In this document: in pieces, positions 57,670 through 64,000 of the stretch | How the letters are laid out: every line of letters starts with the position of its first letter | How positions within the stretch are numbered: the stretch's first letter is position 1 | NCBI GenBank assembly: GCA_051861545.1 | Contig: JBIMKP010000007.1 | Location: 1 to 64,000, forward strand | Direction of reading: 5' to 3' | DNA length: 64,000 nucleotides | From: CAISCU01 sp051861545 | Lineage (GTDB): Bacteria; Bacteroidota; Bacteroidia; UKL13-3 | Position numbers and translations under genes: made by a program | Notes under the pieces: generated by a model | Told to the model about the DNA's origin: nothing | What the model saw: the letters and a program-made list of their open reading frames with translations, nothing else | Databases searched by the model: none

Positions 57670-60291
57670 ATGACTGCCAACGAAATACGTAAACAGTTCC
57701 TAGAATATTTTCAAAGTAAAGGTCACCAAATCGTTCCTTCAGCCCCAATTGTGGTAAAAAATGATCCTACTCTCATGTTTACAAATGCGGGTATGAATCA
57801 GTTTAAAGATTGGTTTTTAGGAAACGAAGAACCTAAATATAAAAGGGTAGCTGATACGCAAAAATGTTTACGAGTTAGCGGTAAACACAACGATTTAGAA
57901 GAAGTTGGTGTTGATACTTATCACCATACCATGTTTGAAATGTTGGGAAATTGGAGTTTTGGCGATTATTTTAAAACAGAGGCTATTGAATGGGCTTGGG
58001 ATTTATTGACCAATGTTTATAAGTTGGATAAAGACCGTTTATATGTTACCGTTTTTGAAGGTGATGAAAATGAAGGACTTGCTTTTGATCAGGACGCTTT
58101 TAATGAATGGAAAAAGTGGATTGCTCCCGAAAGAATTTTAATGGGCAATAAAAAAGATAATTTTTGGGAAATGGGTGATACTGGTCCATGTGGCCCTTGT
58201 TCTGAAATTCATGTTGATTTACGTTCAGCTTCAGAAAGAGCTGCTTTAGATGGAAGCACTTTAGTTAATAACGACCACCCGCAAGTCATCGAAATTTGGA
58301 ACAATGTATTCATGGAATTCAATAGAAAGGCAGATGGTAAATTAGAAAAACTACCAGCGCAACATGTTGATACTGGAATGGGTTTCGAAAGATTAGTAAG
58401 AGCTATTGAAGGTAAATCTTCAAATTATGATACCGATGTTTTTGTTCCGAGTATTAAATTTATTGAGTCTCATAGCGGAATTGAATATAAATTTAGTGAT
58501 TCCATCTCTGATGTTTCAATGCGAGTAATTGCAGACCATATTAGAGCTATTTCTTTTTGTATTGCTGATGGTCAATTACCTTCTAATAATGGCGCTGGTT
58601 ATGTAATCAGACGAATTTTAAGAAGAGCTGTAAGATATGGATTTCAGTTTTTGAATTTTAAAGAGCCATTTTTAGAGAAATTAAGTGCACAAATTGCCGA
58701 TCATTTTAAAGAAATATTTCCTGAATTATACAGCCAGCGTGAGTTTGTTGCTAAAGTTATTCGTGAGGAAGAACTTAGTTTTTTAAGAACTTTGGAAAAT
58801 GGATTGAAACGTTTAGATCAAATTATTTCAAACCTTAAACAAGGTGAAGTAATTGATGGAAGAATTGTTTTTGAATTAAATGATACTTTTGGTTTTCCTG
58901 TTGATTTAACATCACTTTTAGCAAGAGAAAAAGGTTTTGGAATTGATGAGGCTGGTTTCAAAATTGCTCTTGAAGAACAAAAAGCCCGCTCAAGAAAAGC
59001 TACTGAAATAAATACAGATGATTGGCAGGTTTTATTGCCAGAAGAGGCTTCTACTTTTTTAGGTTATGATTTGCTTGAATCTGAAGTTAAAATCATGAAA
59101 TTCAGAAAAGTAAAAGCCAAAGGTAAAGAATACTTTCAATTGGTTTTTAATCAAACTCCTTTTTATCCAGAGGGTGGTGGTCAGGTTGGTGATACAGGAT
59201 TTATCTCTAATGCAAATGAGAAAATCCAGATTACTAATACCTTGAGAGAGAATAACATGATTATTCATTTAGTAGAAAGTATTCCTTCAAATCCAGAGGC
59301 TGTTTTTATAGCTGAGGTTGATGTAGAAAAACGTTCTTTAACCGAAAATAATCATAGTGCAACTCACTTATTACATGCTGCATTACGCCAAGTTTTGGGT
59401 AAACATGTAGCTCAAAAAGGATCATTGGTTAACTCAGATTATTTACGTTTCGACTTTTCTCATTTTTCAGCCATGACAAATGAAGAGATAGCAAAGGTTG
59501 AGCAAATTGTTAATCAAAAAATTAGAGAAAATATTTCTTTAGATGAGAGACGTAATGTTCCTATAGCAGAAGCTGAAAAAATGGGTGCGATGATGCTATT
59601 TGGTGAAAAGTATGGTGATTCTGTTCGAGTAATTACTTTCGATGAAAAATATTCTAGAGAATTATGTGGTGGAACTCATGTGAAATCAACGGGCAAAATT
59701 GGCATGTTTAAAATTACGTCAGAATCGGCAGTAGCTGCAGGTGTACGAAGGATTGAAGCAATCAGTTCACTTGCTAGTGAAAAGTATGTTTCCGATATGG
59801 AATCGAGCTTAAAAGGATTAAGAGATATTCTTAAAACCAAAGATTTGCAAAAAGCCCTTGAAGATTTGTTGAATGAGAAATCGGAATTGCTTAAAAAATT
59901 AGAAAATCTTGAAGCTGAAAAAACGCAAGTCATTAAATCTCAATTGAAAGATAAAGTATTAGCTTTAAATGGCTTTAACTTAATAGTTGAACAAATTGAA
60001 CTTAATTCGGCAGATCAATTAAAGAATCTTTCATTTCAATTGAAGTCGGAAATTCCTAATCTTTTTCTAGCATTAGGAACAGTAATCAATCAAAAACCAT
60101 TTTTAAGTATCATTATCGATGAAGAATTAGTTAAGGCTAATGGTTTTCATGCTGGAAATTTGGTAAAAGAGGCTGCAAAAAATATTAAAGGTGGTGGAGG
60201 TGGACAACCATTTTACGCAACTGCCGGTGGTTCTGATTTAAGTGGTTTATCATTTGCTTTACAATACATTAAAGAAAAAATAACAGCCTAA
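57670..60291 (+). CDS. alaS: Alanyl-tRNA synthetase
   Basis: This 873-residue enzyme charges tRNA-Ala. Visible are the N-terminal class II core (MTANEIRKQFLEYFQSKGHQ; DPTLMFTNAGMNQFKDWFLG; WEMGDTGPCGPCSEIH), the editing domain with HSATHLLHAALR and ELCGGTHV (four zinc/editing ligands), and a C-terminal region with GGGGGQPFYATAGG. The ATG at 57670 gives the standard start; a longer frame from 57526 reads into the M23 promoter region. It is the only gene of its transcript. Confidence 0.96.
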   Translation: MTANEIRKQFLEYFQSKGHQIVPSAPIVVKNDPTLMFTNAGMNQFKDWFLGNEEPKYKRVADTQKCLRVSGKHNDLEEVGVDTYHHTMFEMLGNWSFGDYFKTEAIEWAWDLLTNVYKLDKDRLYVTVFEGDENEGLAFDQDAFNEWKKWIAPERILMGNKKDNFWEMGDTGPCGPCSEIHVDLRSASERAALDGSTLVNNDHPQVIEIWNNVFMEFNRKADGKLEKLPAQHVDTGMGFERLVRAIEGKSSNYDTDVFVPSIKFIESHSGIEYKFSDSISDVSMRVIADHIRAISFCIADGQLPSNNGAGYVIRRILRRAVRYGFQFLNFKEPFLEKLSAQIADHFKEIFPELYSQREFVAKVIREEELSFLRTLENGLKRLDQIISNLKQGEVIDGRIVFELNDTFGFPVDLTSLLAREKGFGIDEAGFKIALEEQKARSRKATEINTDDWQVLLPEEASTFLGYDLLESEVKIMKFRKVKAKGKEYFQLVFNQTPFYPEGGGQVGDTGFISNANEKIQITNTLRENNMIIHLVESIPSNPEAVFIAEVDVEKRSLTENNHSATHLLHAALRQVLGKHVAQKGSLVNSDYLRFDFSHFSAMTNEEIAKVEQIVNQKIRENISLDERRNVPIAEAEKMGAMMLFGEKYGDSVRVITFDEKYSRELCGGTHVKSTGKIGMFKITSESAVAAGVRRIEAISSLASEKYVSDMESSLKGLRDILKTKDLQKALEDLLNEKSELLKKLENLEAEKTQVIKSQLKDKVLALNGFNLIVEQIELNSADQLKNLSFQLKSEIPNLFLALGTVINQKPFLSIIIDEELVKANGFHAGNLVKEAAKNIKGGGGGQPFYATAGGSDLSGLSFALQYIKEKITA

Positions 60292-60339
60292 GACGAAAAA
60301 TTGCAAGTAAAATTCGTGTAATTATTGCATTATTGTACC

Positions 60340-60606
60340 GTGGTAGAAGAAATTTCGATTTTAGTAGCGGTCCTTGTGGGATTAATTACATTTTTTTGGG
60401 TTCGAGGAAATGTAAGGTTAAGTGATAATTGTCCGAAATGTGGTAATAATAACCATGTGAAAAGAGTTTCTAGGAGTTTTATCACTAAATATTTATTTTT
60501 TATGTTTGGAGCCAGGAAATTAAGGTGTTCAAAGTGTTGGAAAAATTACTTCCAACTTTGGTCAGTAACAAAACCTGATCCAAAACCTACTGCTTCTGAT
60601 TATTAA
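60340..60606 (+). CDS. Small membrane protein with zinc ribbon
   Basis: This 88-residue protein (from GTG at 60340; a TTG at 60325 would add five residues) has one transmembrane helix (about 4-22) and a cytoplasmic zinc-ribbon with CPKCGNNNHVKR and CSKCWKNYFQLW. The zinc ligands C-x2-C and C-x2-C are complete. The family is unknown to me. Its stop overlaps the convergent DUF962 gene by 4 bases. Confidence 0.6.
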   Translation: MVEEISILVAVLVGLITFFWVRGNVRLSDNCPKCGNNNHVKRVSRSFITKYLFFMFGARKLRCSKCWKNYFQLWSVTKPDPKPTASDY

Positions 60607-61049
60607 TAAGTTATTTTCAGTTTCTTGTAAATAAAACTTAATAACCAAGCAGGTCCGATAAGTAAAAATTGGATATCATCAATAAATGATGGTTTTTTTC
60701 CTTCAATTTTATGGCCAATAAATTGTCCAATCCATGCAATTGTAAATATTGAAAGGGCAATTTTCCAAACACTTGTACTTAAACTTTGTAATTGGACTGA
60801 ACCCCAAATGCAGATAAAATAAAATAGAAGCAAGCCCAAGGCAATTTTCCAAGATATTCTGATATAAAAAAGCATTGCCATTATTAAAACCAAATGGGCA
60901 AGGCTCAAGCTTTGGTATAATTCAACTTCATTTAGTAAACAAACTAAACTAAAGAAAATACTTGGAACACAAATCCAGTGTATTAGTTTATTGGTGCTGT
61001 TTTGATGACTAACTGCATATTCATCAAGCCATTGTTGAATGCTTTTCAT
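60603..61049 (-). CDS. DUF962 (Mpo1-like) membrane protein
   Basis: This 148-residue protein matches the DUF962/YGL010w family: LDEYAVSHQNSTNKLIHWIC at the N-terminus with the conserved N-K-x-x-H-x-x-C/G pattern, and four transmembrane helices (about 24-42, 48-66, 68-85, 92-112) plus IGQFIGHKIEGKKPSFIDDI. The yeast member Mpo1 is an Fe(II)-dependent dioxygenase acting on 2-hydroxy fatty acids. The conserved histidines are present (IHWICVP, AHLVL, GHKIEG). The bacterial substrate is unknown. It is 9 bases after trpS. Confidence 0.83.
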   Translation of the reverse strand: MKSIQQWLDEYAVSHQNSTNKLIHWICVPSIFFSLVCLLNEVELYQSLSLAHLVLIMAMLFYIRISWKIALGLLLFYFICIWGSVQLQSLSTSVWKIALSIFTIAWIGQFIGHKIEGKKPSFIDDIQFLLIGPAWLLSFIYKKLKITY

Positions 61050-61058
61050 TCAACTAAT

Positions 61059-62066
61059 CTAGTAAAATTTCCTGAAACCAATTGCATTTCTTGCTACTTT
61101 TAAAGTTGCATCAGCACTTTCTTTGGCTTTTTCAGCTCCCAATTTAGCTACTTTACCTAAGTATTCTTCATTGGCTAAAATATCGGTTATTTTTTCTCTA
61201 ATTGGCGTCAAAAATGTAACCATATCTTCTGCCAATTGCTTCTTTAAATCACCAAATCTAATCGTACAATTTGCATGTGCTTCAACATAAAAATCTACTG
61301 TTTCTTTTGTTGAAGCAACTTTTAGTAAATCGAATAAGTTTTGTACTGGCTGACTTGGAACTGAGTTTGCTTCAGTTGGAGTATTTCCACTCACAGCTTT
61401 TGATATTTTTTTTCTTAAAACATCAGGAGAATCAATTAGGTTAATTACATTGTTTTCTCCATCACTTTTACTCATTTTTCCTCCACCTTGTAAACCCGGA
61501 ATTTTTACCAATTCACCCCCGTAATTAAAGGCTTGTGGTTCAGGAAAAAGTTCTAAATCATACATTCTGTTAAAGCGATTTCCAAAAGTTCTTGCCATCT
61601 CTAAATGTTGTTCTTGGTCTTTACCAACCGGAACTAAATGCGCGCGATGTATAATAATATCAGCAGCCATTAAAACCGGGTAGGTGAGAAGACCTGCATT
61701 TATATTGTCTGGTTGGGTTCTAGCTTTTTCTTTAAATGAACTTACTCTCTCTAATTCTCCCTTGTAAGCATGCATGTTTAGCAATAAATACAATTCAGGT
61801 ATTTGTGGCAAATCACTTTGAATGTATAAAGTACATTTTTCAGGATCTAATCCGCAAGCTAAATATTCTGCCAAAACCTGCTTTACACTGTTATGTAAAT
61901 CTTTTGGGTTTGGATGTGTTGTTAACGAATGGTAATCAGCAATAAAGAAAAAACATGGATGTTCATTTTGCATGCTGATGAAATTTTTCACCGCACCCAT
62001 ATAATTGCCTAAATGAAGCATTCCTGTTGGCCTAATGCCACTAACCACTATTTGTTTTGAAGACAT
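61059..62066 (-). CDS. trpS: Tryptophanyl-tRNA synthetase
   Basis: This 335-residue class I synthetase charges tRNA-Trp. It shows GIRPTGMLHLGNYMGAVKNF with the HIGH-like HLGN, FIADYHSLTTHPNPKDLH, the tryptophan pocket region, KMSKS in GGGKMSKSDGENN and VPVGKDQEQHLEMAR. Length is normal for bacterial TrpS. It precedes the DUF962 gene and lies downstream of the 150-residue lipoprotein gene on the same strand. Confidence 0.96.
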   Translation of the reverse strand: MSSKQIVVSGIRPTGMLHLGNYMGAVKNFISMQNEHPCFFFIADYHSLTTHPNPKDLHNSVKQVLAEYLACGLDPEKCTLYIQSDLPQIPELYLLLNMHAYKGELERVSSFKEKARTQPDNINAGLLTYPVLMAADIIIHRAHLVPVGKDQEQHLEMARTFGNRFNRMYDLELFPEPQAFNYGGELVKIPGLQGGGKMSKSDGENNVINLIDSPDVLRKKISKAVSGNTPTEANSVPSQPVQNLFDLLKVASTKETVDFYVEAHANCTIRFGDLKKQLAEDMVTFLTPIREKITDILANEEYLGKVAKLGAEKAKESADATLKVARNAIGFRKFY

Positions 62067-62099
62067 GAACTTAATTAGTTTTTGTATGAAAGCAATCTA

Positions 62100-62552
62100 T
62101 TAATTAGATGGCTTACAATCGATTTTATTTATTATAAAGTTGAATTCATACTTACTTGAATCATAAGTAATATTTCCTTGCTCATCTATGGTTGCAGGAG
62201 CTGTTTTTAAAAGAATTTGATTATCCCTAAGTTTCCAAGTTTGATTCTCTTTAAATTCTTCTCCTTCTTGAGTATAAGTATAAACACATTCAATAATACT
62301 GTCTTTTATTATTCCTGAAATAGTCCCCAATGCTGCATCTTTTTCCCAAGGGATATAATTATACTCTCCAGTAACTAGGGTGTCTTGGATGTGAATTTTT
62401 AAAGAAGTACTATCCTCATTTTTTAAGCCATCAGTTAACAAAAAACAAAGTTTCTCATTTCTTTTGGTTTCAACATTTTGATTAGTTTTAGGTTCTGAAT
62501 TTGAACAAGAAACTAAAATAATTGAAATAATAAGTAAATATGTTATTCTCAT
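62100..62552 (-). CDS. Hypothetical lipoprotein
   Basis: This 150-residue protein has a lipoprotein signal (ILVSC, C16) and a small beta-rich mature domain (LCFLLTDGLKNEDSTSLKIH; GEYNYIPWEKDAALGTISGI; ECVYTYTQEGEEFKENQTWK). I do not recognise the family beyond its general likeness to small Bacteroidota lipoproteins. It overlaps the pyrB stop by 4 bases and is probably transcribed with it. Confidence 0.7.
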   Translation of the reverse strand: MRITYLLIISIILVSCSNSEPKTNQNVETKRNEKLCFLLTDGLKNEDSTSLKIHIQDTLVTGEYNYIPWEKDAALGTISGIIKDSIIECVYTYTQEGEEFKENQTWKLRDNQILLKTAPATIDEQGNITYDSSKYEFNFIINKIDCKPSN

Positions 62553-63481
62553 AATGAACCTTGTTGACCTGCTAATAAAAACATAACTGCCATTCGAACT
62601 GCCACTCCATTTTCTACTTGATCTAAAATGATGCTGTGTTTACTATCAGCTACATCACTCGTAATTTCAACTCCTCTGTTTATAGGTCCAGGATGCATGA
62701 TTACAATTTCTTTATTTAAAGAATCTAATCTTTCTTTATCTAAGCCATATAACATGCTGTATTCTCTTAATGAAGGAAAATATTTGATGTCTTGTCTTTC
62801 AAGTTGGATTCTTAGCATATTGGCAACATCACACCAAGCAAGTGCCTTCATTAAATTGGTTTCTACTTTCACCCCAAGCGATTCTATATGTTTAGGGATT
62901 AGTGTACTAGGACCACAAACCATTACTTCGGCACCTAATTTCTGTAGGCAGAAGATATTTGATAAAGCCACTCTTGAATGAGTTATATCACCAACAATAA
63001 CTACTTTTTTCCCTTTTACTGAACCCAATTTTTCTCTGATTGAAAACGCATCCAATAAAGCTTGTGTAGGATGTTCGTGTGTTCCATCACCAGCATTAAT
63101 GATATTTGCTTTGATATGTTTTGATAAGAAAACACATGCTCCAGGAGCGGGATGTCTCATCACAACCATATCCACTTTCATTGCCAAGATATTATTTACA
63201 GTATCGATTAAAGTTTCACCTTTTGAAACAGAAGAGGAGGAGGCTGAGAAATTAACGATATCGGCACTTAATCTTTTTTGAGCCAATTCAAAAGATATTC
63301 TTGTTCTTGTTGAATTTTCAAAAAAGATGTTTGCAATAGTAACATCACGAAGAGAAGGAACCTTTTTGATAGGCCTATTGATGATTGATTTAAAATTATC
63401 TGCTGTCTCAAAAACCAGATTGATATCATCTGCATTGAGTTCCTTGATTCCCAGCAAATGTCTTTGAGAAAATTTCTTCAT
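62549..63481 (-). CDS. pyrB: Aspartate carbamoyltransferase catalytic chain
   Basis: This 310-residue enzyme makes N-carbamoyl-aspartate, the second step of pyrimidine synthesis. The carbamoyl-phosphate site FFENSTRTRISFE, VSKGETLIDTVNNILAM, MRHPAPGACVFLSKHI, GDGTHEHPTQALLDAFSI and VIMHPGPINRGVEI are all visible. Length is normal. No regulatory chain gene (pyrI) is in the window. It follows pyrR by 26 bases and is probably in one pyrR-pyrB transcript. Confidence 0.96.
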   Translation of the reverse strand: MKKFSQRHLLGIKELNADDINLVFETADNFKSIINRPIKKVPSLRDVTIANIFFENSTRTRISFELAQKRLSADIVNFSASSSSVSKGETLIDTVNNILAMKVDMVVMRHPAPGACVFLSKHIKANIINAGDGTHEHPTQALLDAFSIREKLGSVKGKKVVIVGDITHSRVALSNIFCLQKLGAEVMVCGPSTLIPKHIESLGVKVETNLMKALAWCDVANMLRIQLERQDIKYFPSLREYSMLYGLDKERLDSLNKEIVIMHPGPINRGVEITSDVADSKHSIILDQVENGVAVRMAVMFLLAGQQGSL

Positions 63482-63507
63482 TTCTATTTGTATTCTTGGC
63501 CTAATAA

Positions 63508-64000
63508 TCAGGGTTGTATTGGAAGTATTTGAACGATATCTTTTTTACCTTGTTCTTTCCATTCCACTTTCACTTTGTCGTGAGCTCTAGTATCAACAGT
63601 TAAACCAACATAATCGGCTTGAATAGGTAAATCTCTGCTATAAAGTCTATCGATTAAAACCAAAAGTTCAACTCTATTTGGTCTTCCAAAATCAGTAATT
63701 GCATCTAAAGCAGAGCGAATTGTTCTACCAGTAAAAAGCACATCATCAATTAAAACAACTTGTTTATTGCTCATACTAAAATTGATTTTTAGTTCAGAAG
63801 GAATGATATGTTCATTTCCTCTTCTAAAATCATCTCTATAAAAAGCAATATCAAGTTCACCATACAAAACATCTTTTAGTCCGGTAATTTCTTCTAATCT
63901 CGATTTAATTCTTCTCGAAAGAAAAATTCCACGAGGTTGCATACCAACTAAAGCCACATCGGCAAAACTACCATGTCTCTCAATTAGCTGATAACATAGT
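63508..64000 (-). CDS. pyrR: Bifunctional pyrimidine regulator/uracil phosphoribosyltransferase PyrR, N-terminus outside window
   Basis: The reading frame runs through the window edge at 64000 with LCYQLIERHGSFADVALVGM, so the N-terminal part is missing. The PRPP-binding loop VVLIDDVLFTGRTIRSALDA and the closing DIVQILPIQP identify PyrR, which can attenuate pyr operons by binding mRNA and has uracil phosphoribosyltransferase activity. An internal GTG at 63957 could be taken for a start, but the conserved sequence upstream shows it is not. The downstream gene is pyrB, the usual order. Confidence 0.93.
   Translation of the reverse strand, partial: LCYQLIERHGSFADVALVGMQPRGIFLSRRIKSRLEEITGLKDVLYGELDIAFYRDDFRRGNEHIIPSELKINFSMSNKQVVLIDDVLFTGRTIRSALDAITDFGRPNRVELLVLIDRLYSRDLPIQADYVGLTVDTRAHDKVKVEWKEQGKKDIVQILPIQP

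Noticed and set aside
63508..63957. PyrR taken as a complete 149-residue gene starting at GTG 63957
   Set aside because: The conserved N-terminal sequence LCYQLIERHG continues in frame to the window edge, so the gene is only cut by the window.

Overview
The window is AT-rich DNA from a member of the Bacteroidota. The evidence is two type IX secretion (T9SS) C-terminal sorting domains, gliding protein GldC, DUF2490, DUF2147 and DUF6728 families, promoter -7 boxes of the TAnnTTTG type, and few Shine-Dalgarno sequences. The elongation factor P tip (PGNLRAF) fits a Chitinophaga/Sphingobacterium-like lineage rather than Bacteroides or Flavobacterium, but that placement is an inference.

Layout. 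1-501: the 5' part of an IS1595-family transposase gene and its presumed terminus. 514-8177: a tightly packed one-strand sulfur cluster. It holds an MBL-fold/rhodanese hydrolase, an exported rhodanese, two half-size YeeE/YedE transporters, a TsdA-like dihaem cytochrome, an exported DsrE-like protein, an OprD-like porin and an orphan SoxB, closed by a perfect 17-bp hairpin. 8267-12906: SRPBCC, DUF2490, DUF885, DUF2147 and unknown genes. 12977-17689: cytochrome c maturation genes ccmC, ccmD (short), ccmE (CxxxY type) and ccmF, interrupted by an orphan antitoxin-like gene and a repeat element. 17774-28111: efp, a START-like protein, a candidate small RNA, rarA, rlpA, a DsbA-like lipoprotein with a divergent HxlR regulator, an arsenic operon (arsR-acr3-arsC) with three matching operators, a tail-specific protease and MarC. 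28161-37296: PASTA protein, T9SS cargo, rhodanese, heptahaem-TPR cytochrome, mltG, and an ECF sigma factor with a membrane-anchored partner that ends in a T9SS domain. 37477-44951: Zn peptidase, DtxR-type regulator plus Nramp-UspA fusion, thioesterase, smpB, retropepsin-like protein, outer-membrane protein and pcm. 45112-49044: oxidoreductase, lipoprotein, sugar transferase, rplU and rpmA. 49188-52004: a tRNA-Ala gene with three degenerate tandem copies, followed by small accessory genes and an XRE-ImmA/PIN pair. 52103-64000: DUF2200, PhoH, cupin, gldC, MerR, M23 peptidase, alaS, trpS, pyrB and pyrR (cut by the window edge).

How the parts may work together. The sulfur cluster looks like a periplasmic thiosulfate/sulfane-sulfur pathway: a porin for entry, TsdA for electron removal, SoxB for hydrolysis, DsrE and rhodanese as possible sulfur carriers, and YeeE/YedE for import. 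SoxXA, SoxYZ and SoxCD are not in the window. The ccm genes could supply the haem attachment that TsdA and the heptahaem protein need.

The most unusual non-coding structure is a dispersed family of four ~380-400-bp elements (9614, 14750, 38407, 52551). Each carries a perfect 24-26-bp central hairpin whose sequence varies while pairing is kept, an outer foldback stem, terminal sequences resembling the IS1595-side terminus at 480-501, and imperfect direct repeats at the flanks. The second is the tRNA-Ala array, where two degenerate copies carry exactly reverse-complementary anticodon-arm hairpins.
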